The translations under genes were made by a program, and so were the position numbers. Positions 17,740 to 25,445 of a DNA stretch of 64,000 bases are shown here, piece after piece. Within the stretch, counting starts at the first letter, position 1, and each line of letters opens with the position of its first letter. The notes beneath the pieces are model-generated. The model did no database searches, had not been told where the DNA came from, and worked only from the letters and a program-made list of their open reading frames with translations. Source of the stretch: an uncultured Granulosicoccus sp. (GTDB lineage Bacteria > Pseudomonadota > Gammaproteobacteria > Granulosicoccales > Granulosicoccaceae); contig CANMQI010000006.1 of assembly GCA_947499955.1 (NCBI GenBank), forward strand, positions 186,001 to 250,000. Direction: 5' to 3'.

Positions 17740-19164
17740 CTAATCGCGCACTTTACCAGAAGGGTTGGTGAACTGATCGTTTAGTGTCTGCACGAACTCG
17801 GAGGCGTGTTCGATAACCTCATCGATCGTTTTCCGTGACCGGCCATTCCAGCCAACCGGATCCTTGCCGAAGACAGAGCGGAAGAAACGCGTGTTGAACT
17901 TGAATGCCTTGGTGTAAGGCTCGTCAGGGGTATTCTTCAGACGAGCTGCCATGAATTGCGTCACTATCTTGCGTATGAAAAAATGCACGAGAAGAAAAAG
18001 CAGTGCAATACCAAGCAGTGTGCTCAACATGGCTATGGGGTCAGCGAACAGGCTGAGGATGAAGCCCATCAACGAGCCCAGGGTGCCCATCAACATGGCT
18101 CCACCAAACAGACCCATCACCGCAAGTGCCAATACCAGAGCATCCAGACGCAACACGCGGCGCGCCCATGTCGCTTTCAATCGAATGATTGCAGGAATGG
18201 CTTGATCTCGGATGTTGTAGGCCTGTTTTTCCATGGAACCGACTATCCGGTAAGCCCGTTCGACCTCCACCTGCCTGATTCGGTCTTCGATTTCAGCCAT
18301 ATCCGCATCACGCTTCTCTTCAAACCGGCGTCTGCGTGCTTCATCCTCGATGGGAATGGACACTTCCTTATTGTAGATGGTAAAGAACCTGCCGGCAGTC
18401 AGACCCTTCTGTGACAAGGCACGCTGCCAGGCTCCGACGATCTCTTCCGTATTGTCTTCTCTGGCTGCAGTATCGATCTGGTTCAGAATGAACAGGAACT
18501 TGCTGCTGTCATTACGCGCAATGGTGTTCTCGACCAGATGGGTCAGCGTATCCTGCATGGCGCCTGGTTCCGGATGCCGGGCATCGAAGAACACCAGCAC
18601 CAGATCCGAGATCTCCATGATGTGGTTGGTCAGCTTGAGTGTCGACGTTCGCTGAGCGTCAGCATCAAACCCCGGAGAATCGATGAGAATCTTGCCTCGC
18701 ACCACCTCGGAGTCAGTGACCTTGAGTTGCAGATATGCATCGATTCGACGGCCTTCCCCCTCAGTGACCTTCTCGATCTCGTCACTGATGCGATAGAACG
18801 GAAATCGCATATCGGCATCCAGCGCCAGACCGGGAAGCACACGGCCAGCATTTTCCTCGCCGTAGCAGACTACCGTAAACTTGTCATCAACCGCTTGATT
18901 GCCGGTTTTCTGCAGCTTCTGCCCCAGATAACTGTTGATGAACGAGGATTTTCCTGCAGAGAATACCCCGAGGATGGACACCAGAGGCCACCAGGAGATC
19001 TGCATGGCATAGGAGTCATCAGTATCGATCAGCCCCGTCTTGTAACCGATCGTATCGAGCTTGCGGAAACCGGCGATGGCATCTATCAGCACCGGGTTCT
19101 CACGCTCTAGATGGGTTTTCAGGCTGTCGAAACGTTTGACAATCGATTTGTCGGGTCGGACCAT
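17740..19164 (-). CDS. Dynamin-like membrane GTPase
   Basis: The 474-residue protein has a dynamin-type G domain: P-loop GVFSAGKSS (about 66-74), a switch Thr (KFTVV), DSPGFD and LNQID (G4). It is followed by a helical, charged segment and a hydrophobic hairpin of two to three helices (LVLALAVMGLFGGAM and LLGIALLFLLVHFFI). This resembles bacterial dynamin-like proteins and the YdjA/LeoA-type membrane-associated GTPases thought to act in membrane remodelling or repair. ATG at 19164 is chosen for an upstream GGAG; a GTG 13 codons earlier lacks one. It is monocistronic, convergent with rne and divergent from the small membrane protein/rhomboid pair. Confidence 0.82.
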   Translation of the reverse strand: MVRPDKSIVKRFDSLKTHLERENPVLIDAIAGFRKLDTIGYKTGLIDTDDSYAMQISWWPLVSILGVFSAGKSSFINSYLGQKLQKTGNQAVDDKFTVVCYGEENAGRVLPGLALDADMRFPFYRISDEIEKVTEGEGRRIDAYLQLKVTDSEVVRGKILIDSPGFDADAQRTSTLKLTNHIMEISDLVLVFFDARHPEPGAMQDTLTHLVENTIARNDSSKFLFILNQIDTAAREDNTEEIVGAWQRALSQKGLTAGRFFTIYNKEVSIPIEDEARRRRFEEKRDADMAEIEDRIRQVEVERAYRIVGSMEKQAYNIRDQAIPAIIRLKATWARRVLRLDALVLALAVMGLFGGAMLMGTLGSLMGFILSLFADPIAMLSTLLGIALLFLLVHFFIRKIVTQFMAARLKNTPDEPYTKAFKFNTRFFRSVFGKDPVGWNGRSRKTIDEVIEHASEFVQTLNDQFTNPSGKVRD

Positions 19165-19321
19165 CAGGTTCAGGGCTCCGGAACATGAAAGAATATTTGG
19201 CACAGCATATGAACAGCTGACAGCTGTTCAACTTCCTCGCAAGACCATCAATGGTGAATTTGCGACTCGTCAGCTGTATTGGCGATTGATCATTGCATCA
19301 ATTCTATCAGCGGAAAACCAC

Positions 19322-19350
19322 TTGTTCGGCCCATGACCTATGTTTATATA
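19322..19350 (+). promoter_or_regulatory. Candidate sigma-70 promoter of the 19392 gene
   Basis: TTGTTC (19322-19327) and TATATA (19345-19350) are separated by 17 bp and lie about 40 bp before the ATG of the small membrane protein. Both boxes match the consensus in four or five of six positions. Confidence 0.45.
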
Positions 19351-19391
19351 TGTATTGAACGTCTTGCATCCGCGAAAAGGAGATTTTAGTC

Positions 19392-19847
19392 ATGTGGTTC
19401 ATTACCTTGCTTGTACTGGCCGTGGCGGCCGTACTGACCATCAAAGCCGTCAAGGCGCACTCGGAAAGGCAATCAGCCAACACTGCAGATCAAACGCTGA
19501 CTCCCGGCCTACGGGGATCGCTGAAAAGACCCGAGCCTGCCAGCGACGATCAAGAGTCGTTACCGATGGCAAACACAGAGGAATCTGCCTCTCCATCGAC
19601 ACAAACAGCGGCAACACCTGCGGCGCAGAATCCCGACCAGGCCGATTCTTCGTCTACACTCCACGACATCCGAGAGATGATAAAGACTCTCAATTTGACA
19701 GACAGTGATTCTCCGAGGTTGGGAATCAGCAGTGATGAGTTCAATGCTCTCAGAAACCACGGGGGCCCTGACTCATCAAACCCATCCCTGCCGGACCCCA
19801 CCACTCAGGCAGATATTGCAGAGCGACTACGACGAATGTTGAACTGA
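19392..19847 (+). CDS. Single-pass membrane protein of unknown function, paired with rhomboid
   Basis: A 151-residue protein with one N-terminal membrane helix (WFITLLVLAVAAVLTI, residues 2-17) and a long, polar, probably disordered cytoplasmic or periplasmic tail rich in Ser, Thr, Asp, Pro and Gln. The tail contains a predicted amphipathic helix (IREMIKTL) and a C-terminal helix (ADIAERLRRMLN). No family is recognised. GGAG lies 8 bases before the ATG. The stop is only 4 bp before the rhomboid start, so the two are almost surely co-transcribed. A membrane protein beside a rhomboid protease invites the idea that it is its substrate or regulator, but this is inference. Confidence 0.72.
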   Translation: MWFITLLVLAVAAVLTIKAVKAHSERQSANTADQTLTPGLRGSLKRPEPASDDQESLPMANTEESASPSTQTAATPAAQNPDQADSSSTLHDIREMIKTLNLTDSDSPRLGISSDEFNALRNHGGPDSSNPSLPDPTTQADIAERLRRMLN

Positions 19848-19851
19848 CCCT

Positions 19852-20451
19852 ATGAACGGCCTGATTGATTCGCGAAACATACATTCCATCAAACGGGACC
19901 TGGTGGGAGTTTGTATATTCATTGCGATCATCTGGGTCGCCTTTTTTCTGGATCGCTTTCTGCCACTGGAAAATCTGGGCCTGGTGCCGCGAACCCTGCG
20001 TGGCCTGACGGGCATCGTGGCCATGCCCTTTCTGCACGGCGACTTCAAACATTTGCTCGGCAACACCATCCCACTGGCCGTCACCATGTTGCTGATGGCG
20101 GGCTCGCGCGCCAACAGTGGCGCCATCGTAGCCATCATCGCACTGTTATGCGGTGTGGGTTTGTGGGCCTTTGGCCGAACTGCCCTGCATATAGGGGCCA
20201 GCGGAGTCGTGTTCGGACTGATCACATTCCATGTATTCGCAGGAATTTTCGAAAAGCGACTCCAGTCGGTGCTGATTGCCGTCGTTGTCGGGCTACTCTA
20301 CGCATCCACCCTCCTGCAAGGGGTTGTGCCGTTTCAGCCCGGAGTCTCATGGGAAGGTCACCTGATCGGGGCACTATCCGGAGCTTTGGTTGCCTCTATG
20401 GTTTCTCGCAACCTGAAGGACAGTGCGCCCGTCTCCGTCGGTCGGACCTGA
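19852..20451 (+). CDS. Rhomboid-family intramembrane serine protease
   Basis: This 199-residue six-helix protein carries the rhomboid signature: HxxxxHxxxN as HGDFKHLLGN (His62, His67, Asn71), catalytic Ser117 in GASG and catalytic His170 in WEGHLIGA. Rhomboids cut transmembrane segments of other membrane proteins within the inner membrane. All catalytic residues are present, so an active protease is expected. It is encoded 4 bp after the small single-pass membrane protein gene. The N-terminus is cytoplasmic and short, with no GlpG-type cytoplasmic domain. Confidence 0.92.
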   Translation: MNGLIDSRNIHSIKRDLVGVCIFIAIIWVAFFLDRFLPLENLGLVPRTLRGLTGIVAMPFLHGDFKHLLGNTIPLAVTMLLMAGSRANSGAIVAIIALLCGVGLWAFGRTALHIGASGVVFGLITFHVFAGIFEKRLQSVLIAVVVGLLYASTLLQGVVPFQPGVSWEGHLIGALSGALVASMVSRNLKDSAPVSVGRT

Positions 20452-20483
20452 CCGATTTTCCAGCAGGCAGCGGGGCTCGAGTT

Positions 20484-21410
20484 CTAGGGGCGGTGAGCCT
20501 GCCAGAACTTGACTGTCAGTGGATCGCCAGCAAGGGAGTCCACGGGACCGGGCTCCAGTGAAGCCTGCACCATCGCCAGATGGATCTCGCGATCACTGAA
20601 CCCCAGCCTCTGGTGCTTGTGTTCGGTTCGCAACTTCTCTTCCTGATGCGACGCAAAGTCGACGATGATCAAACGGCCGCCCGGCGCCAGTGTGCGGGCA
20701 GCTTCCGCAATCACCACACTCGGCTCCAGGCTGTAATGCAGCACAAGGTGCAAAGTGGCCACATCGATTGATTGATCATCGACCGGCATGTTGTACATAT
20801 CGCCCTTGCGAACCTGAAGATGCCGGAACTCGTCTCGCTCCAGCTGAGTTCTGGCAATCGCCAGCATTTCACTACTCAGATCGATGCCCACTCCTCGTTC
20901 AATCTGTGAGGCAAACAGCTCCAGCATCCGTCCGGTCCCGGTGCCGATATCCAGAAAGTTGCCAATCGGGTCCGGGCCAAGCAGTTGCTTCAGCCGCGCC
21001 TCCACATCGGCTTCGGGAACATGCAAGGCTCGAATCTTGTTCCACTGCCCGGCATTTTCCTGAAAGTAGTTTTCTGCAAGCTCAGCCCGCTTTTCACGGA
21101 TCTTGTCAAGGCGGCTCAAGTCCCGATTGAGCTCGGTGTCGTCATCAGGCAGCAGGTCTACCAGTGTTCGGGCCAGATAGGCTGATTCACCACCTTCCGC
21201 AATTCTGTAGAAAACCAGCGAGCCTTCCCTGAAGCGCGCCAGCAAGCCGGCCTCGACCAGCAATTTCAGATGCCTCGATACGCGCGGTTGACTCTGGCCC
21301 AGTATCAGGGTCAGTTCGGTAACGCTAAGCTCACCATGGGCGCATAACGCCAGGAGTCTCAGACGAGTGGGTTCACCTGCTGCACGCAGCCCGGCCAGCA
21401 ACGTTTCCAT
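20484..21410 (-). CDS. ArsR-type regulator fused to SAM-dependent methyltransferase
   Basis: The 308-residue protein joins two domains. Residues 1-85 form an ArsR-family winged helix (GEPTRLRLLAL, then SVTELTLILGQSQPRVSRHLKLL), without the Cys pairs of metal sensors. Residues 140-300 form a class I methyltransferase with LDIGTGTGRM (SAM binding), an acidic residue in GIDLSSEM and GGRLIIVDFA. Such fusions are found in many proteobacteria, often near methionine or SAM metabolism genes, and may sense SAM. No such gene lies nearby here. The gene is monocistronic and minus strand; an imperfect palindrome overlaps its start codon and could allow autorepression. Confidence 0.88.
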   Translation of the reverse strand: METLLAGLRAAGEPTRLRLLALCAHGELSVTELTLILGQSQPRVSRHLKLLVEAGLLARFREGSLVFYRIAEGGESAYLARTLVDLLPDDDTELNRDLSRLDKIREKRAELAENYFQENAGQWNKIRALHVPEADVEARLKQLLGPDPIGNFLDIGTGTGRMLELFASQIERGVGIDLSSEMLAIARTQLERDEFRHLQVRKGDMYNMPVDDQSIDVATLHLVLHYSLEPSVVIAEAARTLAPGGRLIIVDFASHQEEKLRTEHKHQRLGFSDREIHLAMVQASLEPGPVDSLAGDPLTVKFWQAHRP

Positions 21411-21427
21411 AAATGTATAAACATATG
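21408..21427. promoter_or_regulatory. Possible operator over the ArsR-methyltransferase start
   Basis: A 20-bp imperfect palindrome CATAAATGTATAAACATATG (7 of 10 symmetric pairs) overlaps the start codon. It also contains a tighter ATGT-ATAA-ACAT repeat. ArsR-family operators are AT-rich imperfect palindromes of this sort. Confidence 0.3.
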
Positions 21428-21470
21428 TGGATATGAACCGGCAGTATGCACCAGAGTGGCTGCAACGGGG

Positions 21471-22184
21471 TCAATCAGCTCGTTTCCAGCGCCGTAGATA
21501 ACGAATGGCAGACGGCAAGGTAAACAGCAAAGCCGCGCCGAAGGCCATGACACTCTGCGACAAGCTCAACAATGATGAACCACGACTGGCGTTCATGTAG
21601 CTGTCGATCAGAACAAGCACAAGCAAGACCAGGGCAGGAAAGTACATACCCGGACCAGGACGCGGCTCGACCGGCTGTGCATCCTCATCGTCGACTTCCA
21701 TGACGGCTGACGACTTCACCGTGCTTGGCGCAGCGCTGCTGGTCACCAGCTTTCTGGCCACTCGCAGTGTTTCCAGGTCCGGGAACGATTTACTGGAAAG
21801 CTGTTGCAGGGTGCTGTTGGGCCAGATTCGATAGAACTGCACCTGCTCATCTTCCGTGTGCCCTCTGACATCGACACGAATCACGAACCCCTGGATTGTT
21901 CGACCTGCCAGTCGGGAAGCATAGGCACCGGTTTCGATGGCAACTTCTCGCAGTGCATCGCCATCAATGGCGTCGACGACATCGATGACCGCCAGCAGGT
22001 CTGCTGTTTCCGGATCAACGATGACAAACGATGGCGCTCGCATGCGATCACTCACCTGCGCCGCAGACCCCAGCAGATCCAGATCAAAAACAATGGAGGC
22101 TCTCGGAAAGTCCGATTGCAGTAGAAAGCTATAGATAAGATCGTCCAAGATTGCGCCGCCACACTGTTGTTTTCGTGTTGCCAA
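21471..22184 (-). CDS. Unknown protein with soluble N-domain and two C-terminal membrane helices
   Basis: The 237-residue product has an alpha/beta N-terminal domain (about 12-130) and ends in two membrane helices (YFPALVLLVLVLIDSYM and LSQSVMAFGAALLFTLPSAI), with basic residues after the last, so the N-domain is probably cytoplasmic. The segment APSFVIVDPETADLLAVIDVVDA resembles the core of restriction-endonuclease-like (HsdR_N) folds, with a hydrophobic strand, acidic residue, turn and D-x-V, but the family is not certain and the usual E-x-K is not clear. The start is uncertain: TTG at 22184 or TTG at 22148. No partner is obvious nearby. Confidence 0.6.
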   Translation of the reverse strand: MATRKQQCGGAILDDLIYSFLLQSDFPRASIVFDLDLLGSAAQVSDRMRAPSFVIVDPETADLLAVIDVVDAIDGDALREVAIETGAYASRLAGRTIQGFVIRVDVRGHTEDEQVQFYRIWPNSTLQQLSSKSFPDLETLRVARKLVTSSAAPSTVKSSAVMEVDDEDAQPVEPRPGPGMYFPALVLLVLVLIDSYMNASRGSSLLSLSQSVMAFGAALLFTLPSAIRYLRRWKRAD

Positions 22185-22723
22185 GCAGAGTACTCAGCAG
22201 CACATCAGACGTCAATAATTTGCCAAATAACGTGAAGTAACACACAGCATATTGACATGAGACATCAATCATAGCAGCGCGCCAGACTCCTTGCCGATAT
22301 CTGGTTCCCAACACGGAAATACTCGCTACAGAGCTGCAGTTCAGGGACTTTCAGCAGCCTTGAGGATTCGCTGCCGACGCAGGCGGACTGCCCCGGCAAT
22401 CGCACCCATCGACACAGCCCGTTTGCTATTCGCTAGAATGCAGCGCCACCTGATGAGAAGTCGAGTCATTGATGAACGAGGATTCGACTCAGGTCTCGTG
22501 TCAGCATTCAATAGTGAGTGACAGATACTCAATCGCCGGTTCTGTCAGGTCGAGATGCCTGCTGCAATGGAATACTCAATGTGAAAGATGATGTACGTCA
22601 AACCAAACGCTACTGAAAATGGTTAGATAGCACCGAACTAACGTTATTTCATTTGCCTGATGGGCACAGGCTGAACAAGGCACAATACGGTAGTTGAGTG
22701 CCGGTACAACCGAGCAGAATGCC
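22185..22723. other. Divergent intergenic region, 539 bp
   Basis: Separates two divergent genes and should hold both promoters. No gene with a ribosome binding site or family resemblance is seen; short open frames are GC-biased chance frames. No strong palindrome stands out. Confidence 0.5.
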
Positions 22724-25276
22724 ATGGCTAACAAGAATGATCCGAATTCGCCTCTGAAGTCTGGAGCGCAACAATCGTCCGAAGTAGAAAATGCAGCGAA
22801 GGAAAATCCCGCTGCTGCATCCAACACCACTCAGTCCGTAGGAAATTTCGGCGGTACGGGTGGTAATTCTGGTAACAATGGAGGTCAGTCCCCAATGTGG
22901 AAAAAAGTAGTCCCGATAGCAGCAGTCTTGATCATCGGCTGGATCGGGTTAAATATCTTCGGCGGCAAGGACGCTGAAGAACCAGTTGCCGATGTCGCAG
23001 ACACAGCACCTGCCGAAGTTTCCGTTGCAGCCGATACGGCGACGGACACCGTAGCCGCAGCTTCGGATTCTGCTGCTGATGCAACTGCCTCGGCTGAAAG
23101 CTCAGCAGAAGACGCCGTTGAATCAGTGACTGAAGCCGCTACAGACGCTGCCACTTCCACTGAAGACGCTGCCACCGATGCGGTTGATGCAGTAGTCGAT
23201 TCGGCCGACGATGCCGCTGCGACTACTGAAGAAGCAGCCAGTGACGCTGCCGATTCAGCCTCGGAAGTTGCATCTGATGCAAGTGACGCACTGTCTGATG
23301 CGGCTGCAGATGCCAGCGAGACAATCGGTGATGCAACTGATGCAGTTTCTGATACAGCCTCTGCAGCAGCTGCTGCCGTCGCGGGTGCAGCTGCCACGGC
23401 GACTGATGCTGTGTCTGATGCAGCCTCCGATGCCGTAGACGCGGTGACAGGCACTGCCGACGACGCAACTGACGCCGTTGCCGAAACTACCGACGAAGCG
23501 ACCGACGCGGCTGCTGATGCCACTGATGCGGCCGCCGAGACGGCTGAAGACGCTGCTGCCGATGCAAGCGATGCGGCTGACGAAGCCACTGACGCGGTTG
23601 CCGAAACTACCGACGAAGCGACTGACGCGGCAGCTGATGCGACTGATGCGGCCGCCGAGTCGGCTGAAGACGCTGCTGCCGATGCAAGCGATGCGGCGGA
23701 CGAAGCCACTGACGCGGTTGCCGAAACTACCGACGAAGCGACCGACGCGGCTGCTGATGCCACTGATGCGGCCGCCGAGTCGGCTGAAGACGCGGCTGCC
23801 GATGCTAGCGATGCGGCGGACGAAGCCACTGACGCCGTTGCCGAAACTACCTACGAAGCGACTGACGCGGCAGCTGATGCCACTGATGCGGCTGCCGAGA
23901 CGGCTGAAGACGCTGCTGCCGATGCAAGCGATGCGGCGGACGAAGCCACTGACGCTGTTGCCGAAACTACCGACGAAGCGACTGACGCGGCTGCTGATGC
24001 GACTGATGCGGCTGCCGAGACGGCTGAAGACGCTGCTGCCGATGCAAGCGATGCGGCTGACGAAGCCACTGACGCCGTTGCCGAAACTACCGACGAAGCG
24101 ACCGACGCGGCTGCTGATGCCACTGATGCGGCCGCCGAGACGGCTGAAGACGCTGCTGCCGATGCAAGCGATGCGGCTGACGAAGCCACTGACGCGGTTG
24201 CCGAAACTACCGACGAAGCGACCGACGCAGCTGCTGATGCCACTGATGCGGCCGCCGAGACGGCTGAAGACGCTGCTGCCGATGCAAGCGATGCGGCTGA
24301 CGAAGCCACGGACGCGGTTGCCGAGACCACTGAAGAAGCTGCCAGTGACGCTGCGGATTCAGCTTCAGAAGTTGCATCTGACACAGGCGGTGCAGTGTCG
24401 GACGCGGTTGACGGTGCCAGTGAGACTATCGGCGAAGCAACTGACGCTGTCTCTGATACAGCCTCTGCAGCAGCTGCTGCCATCGCGGGTGCGGCTGCCA
24501 CAGCGACGGATGCTGTGTCCGATGTAGTCTCCGATGCCGTAGACGCGGTGACGGGAACTGCCGATGATGCCACTGATGCGGTTGTCGAAACTACCGACGA
24601 AGCTGCTGATGCCACTGATGCGGCCGCCGAGACGGCTGAAGACGCTACTGCCGATGCAAGCGATGCGGCTGACGAAGCCTCGGACGCGGTTGCCGAAACC
24701 ACCGACGAAGCGACCGACGCAGCTGCTGATGCAACTGATGCAGCCGCCGAGACCGCTGACGAGGCCACTGACGCTGTCACCGAAACCACCGATGAAGCGA
24801 CCGACGCAGCTGCTGATGCTGCTGACGATGCCACTGACACGGTTGCCGAGACTGCTGACGATGCCACTGACGCTGTCGCCGAGACTGCTGAAGAAGGTAC
24901 CGAGGATGCTGCTGATGCCGCTCCTGCTCCCATGACAACTGCCGAGCGTGGCTCGTTCAGCCTGGCTGGTATCAGCCGAAAGCTGGGTAGTGTTTTTGGA
25001 ACGGCAACGACCGTACTGGCCAATGTCGATGACGAAGAATCTGCTCAGAAAGCTCTGCCTCGTCTGGAGAGCGCCAGCGAGACTCTGAGCGAAGTAGCAC
25101 AGAGCTATGCCAATGTTCCTGAGGCGGCCAAGGTCCCGTTGGGCAAGGTCATCACCAACGGCCTGGCACGTTTGAAGCCTATGGCAGATACAACGCTGAC
25201 CAAGGAAGGCGTTGGCTCGGTTCTGACTCCGGTCATTGCGCCAATGCTCGACACACTGCAAGGCATGATCGACTGA
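22724..25276 (+). CDS. Membrane-anchored Ala/Asp/Glu/Thr repeat protein
   Basis: The 850-residue protein has a polar N-terminus with a Gly/Asn-rich stretch (about 40-56), one membrane helix (about 62-79), an extremely acidic Ala-rich repeat region (about 85-740) and a C-terminal domain of about 110 residues (SLAGISRKLGSVFG to TLQGMID). The repeat region has almost no basic or aromatic residues. Seven 40-residue units (pattern DEATDAV-AETTDEATDAA) lie inside two copies of a longer segment; an 11-residue periodicity inside units resembles LEA-type amphipathic helices. A periplasmic stalk or spacer is plausible. ATG at 22724 is preferred over TTG at 22694. A strong terminator follows. No family is recognised. 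Confidence 0.8.
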   Translation: MANKNDPNSPLKSGAQQSSEVENAAKENPAAASNTTQSVGNFGGTGGNSGNNGGQSPMWKKVVPIAAVLIIGWIGLNIFGGKDAEEPVADVADTAPAEVSVAADTATDTVAAASDSAADATASAESSAEDAVESVTEAATDAATSTEDAATDAVDAVVDSADDAAATTEEAASDAADSASEVASDASDALSDAAADASETIGDATDAVSDTASAAAAAVAGAAATATDAVSDAASDAVDAVTGTADDATDAVAETTDEATDAAADATDAAAETAEDAAADASDAADEATDAVAETTDEATDAAADATDAAAESAEDAAADASDAADEATDAVAETTDEATDAAADATDAAAESAEDAAADASDAADEATDAVAETTYEATDAAADATDAAAETAEDAAADASDAADEATDAVAETTDEATDAAADATDAAAETAEDAAADASDAADEATDAVAETTDEATDAAADATDAAAETAEDAAADASDAADEATDAVAETTDEATDAAADATDAAAETAEDAAADASDAADEATDAVAETTEEAASDAADSASEVASDTGGAVSDAVDGASETIGEATDAVSDTASAAAAAIAGAAATATDAVSDVVSDAVDAVTGTADDATDAVVETTDEAADATDAAAETAEDATADASDAADEASDAVAETTDEATDAAADATDAAAETADEATDAVTETTDEATDAAADAADDATDTVAETADDATDAVAETAEEGTEDAADAAPAPMTTAERGSFSLAGISRKLGSVFGTATTVLANVDDEESAQKALPRLESASETLSEVAQSYANVPEAAKVPLGKVITNGLARLKPMADTTLTKEGVGSVLTPVIAPMLDTLQGMID
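23225..23502 (+). repeat. Direct repeat copy 1 flanking the 120-bp array
   Basis: This 278-bp segment (ACTGAAGAAGCAGCC...) matches a second copy at 24329-24606 with a constant offset of 1104 bp. Both encode EEAASDAADSASEVASD, a Ser/Thr/Ala-rich stretch and DAVTGTADDATDAV. It overlaps the first 120-bp unit. Confidence 0.85.
23461..24312 (+). repeat. Seven 120-bp in-frame tandem repeats
   Basis: Units begin at 23461, 23581, 23701, 23821, 23941, 24061 and 24181, with a partial eighth from 24301. They differ by scattered, mostly synonymous changes (GCT/GCG/GCC, GAC/GAT); one unit has Tyr in place of Asp (CTACGAAGCG at 23850-23859). High identity implies recent expansion or ongoing gene conversion. 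Confidence 0.95.
24329..24606 (+). repeat. Direct repeat copy 2 flanking the 120-bp array
   Basis: Second copy of the 278-bp segment at 23225-23502. Differences include TGGAVSDAVDG in place of ASDALSDAAAD and DVVSD in place of DAASD, so this duplication is older than the 120-bp expansion. Confidence 0.85.
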
Positions 25277-25300
25277 AGTCAGTCGTGATACCAGCACTTG

Positions 25301-25365
25301 CCGGCCCTCCGGGCCGGTAATCGCTGGAAAGAGAGATGAAAAAGGCGCCTCAAGGGCGCCTTTTT
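25301..25365 (+). terminator. Strong terminator after the repeat-protein gene
   Basis: Two hairpins: CCGGCCC-tcc-GGGCCGG (25301-25317), then a textbook intrinsic terminator AAAAAGGCGCC-tcaag-GGCGCCTTTTT (25339-25365). The second is symmetric and would also stop the convergent aminotransferase transcript. Confidence 0.92.
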
Positions 25366-25445
25366 CATGCATGTGGCTTCAGTTGGCTGACTGGTCTTTA
25401 CAACAAGCCAGTCAGCACTGCTTCACACGAATAACCGCCTACCGG

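Noticed and set aside
23461..24312. Regular 120-bp periodicity considered as a CRISPR-like array
   Set aside because: Units are contiguous, in frame and without unique spacers; they belong to a coding gene.
22885..25023. Long minus-strand open frames (314 and 390 codons) opposite the repeat protein
   Set aside because: They are mirror images of the repetitive Ala/Asp codons, giving only Ala/Ser/Val; no start signals or domain. A stop-free antisense frame is expected from such composition.
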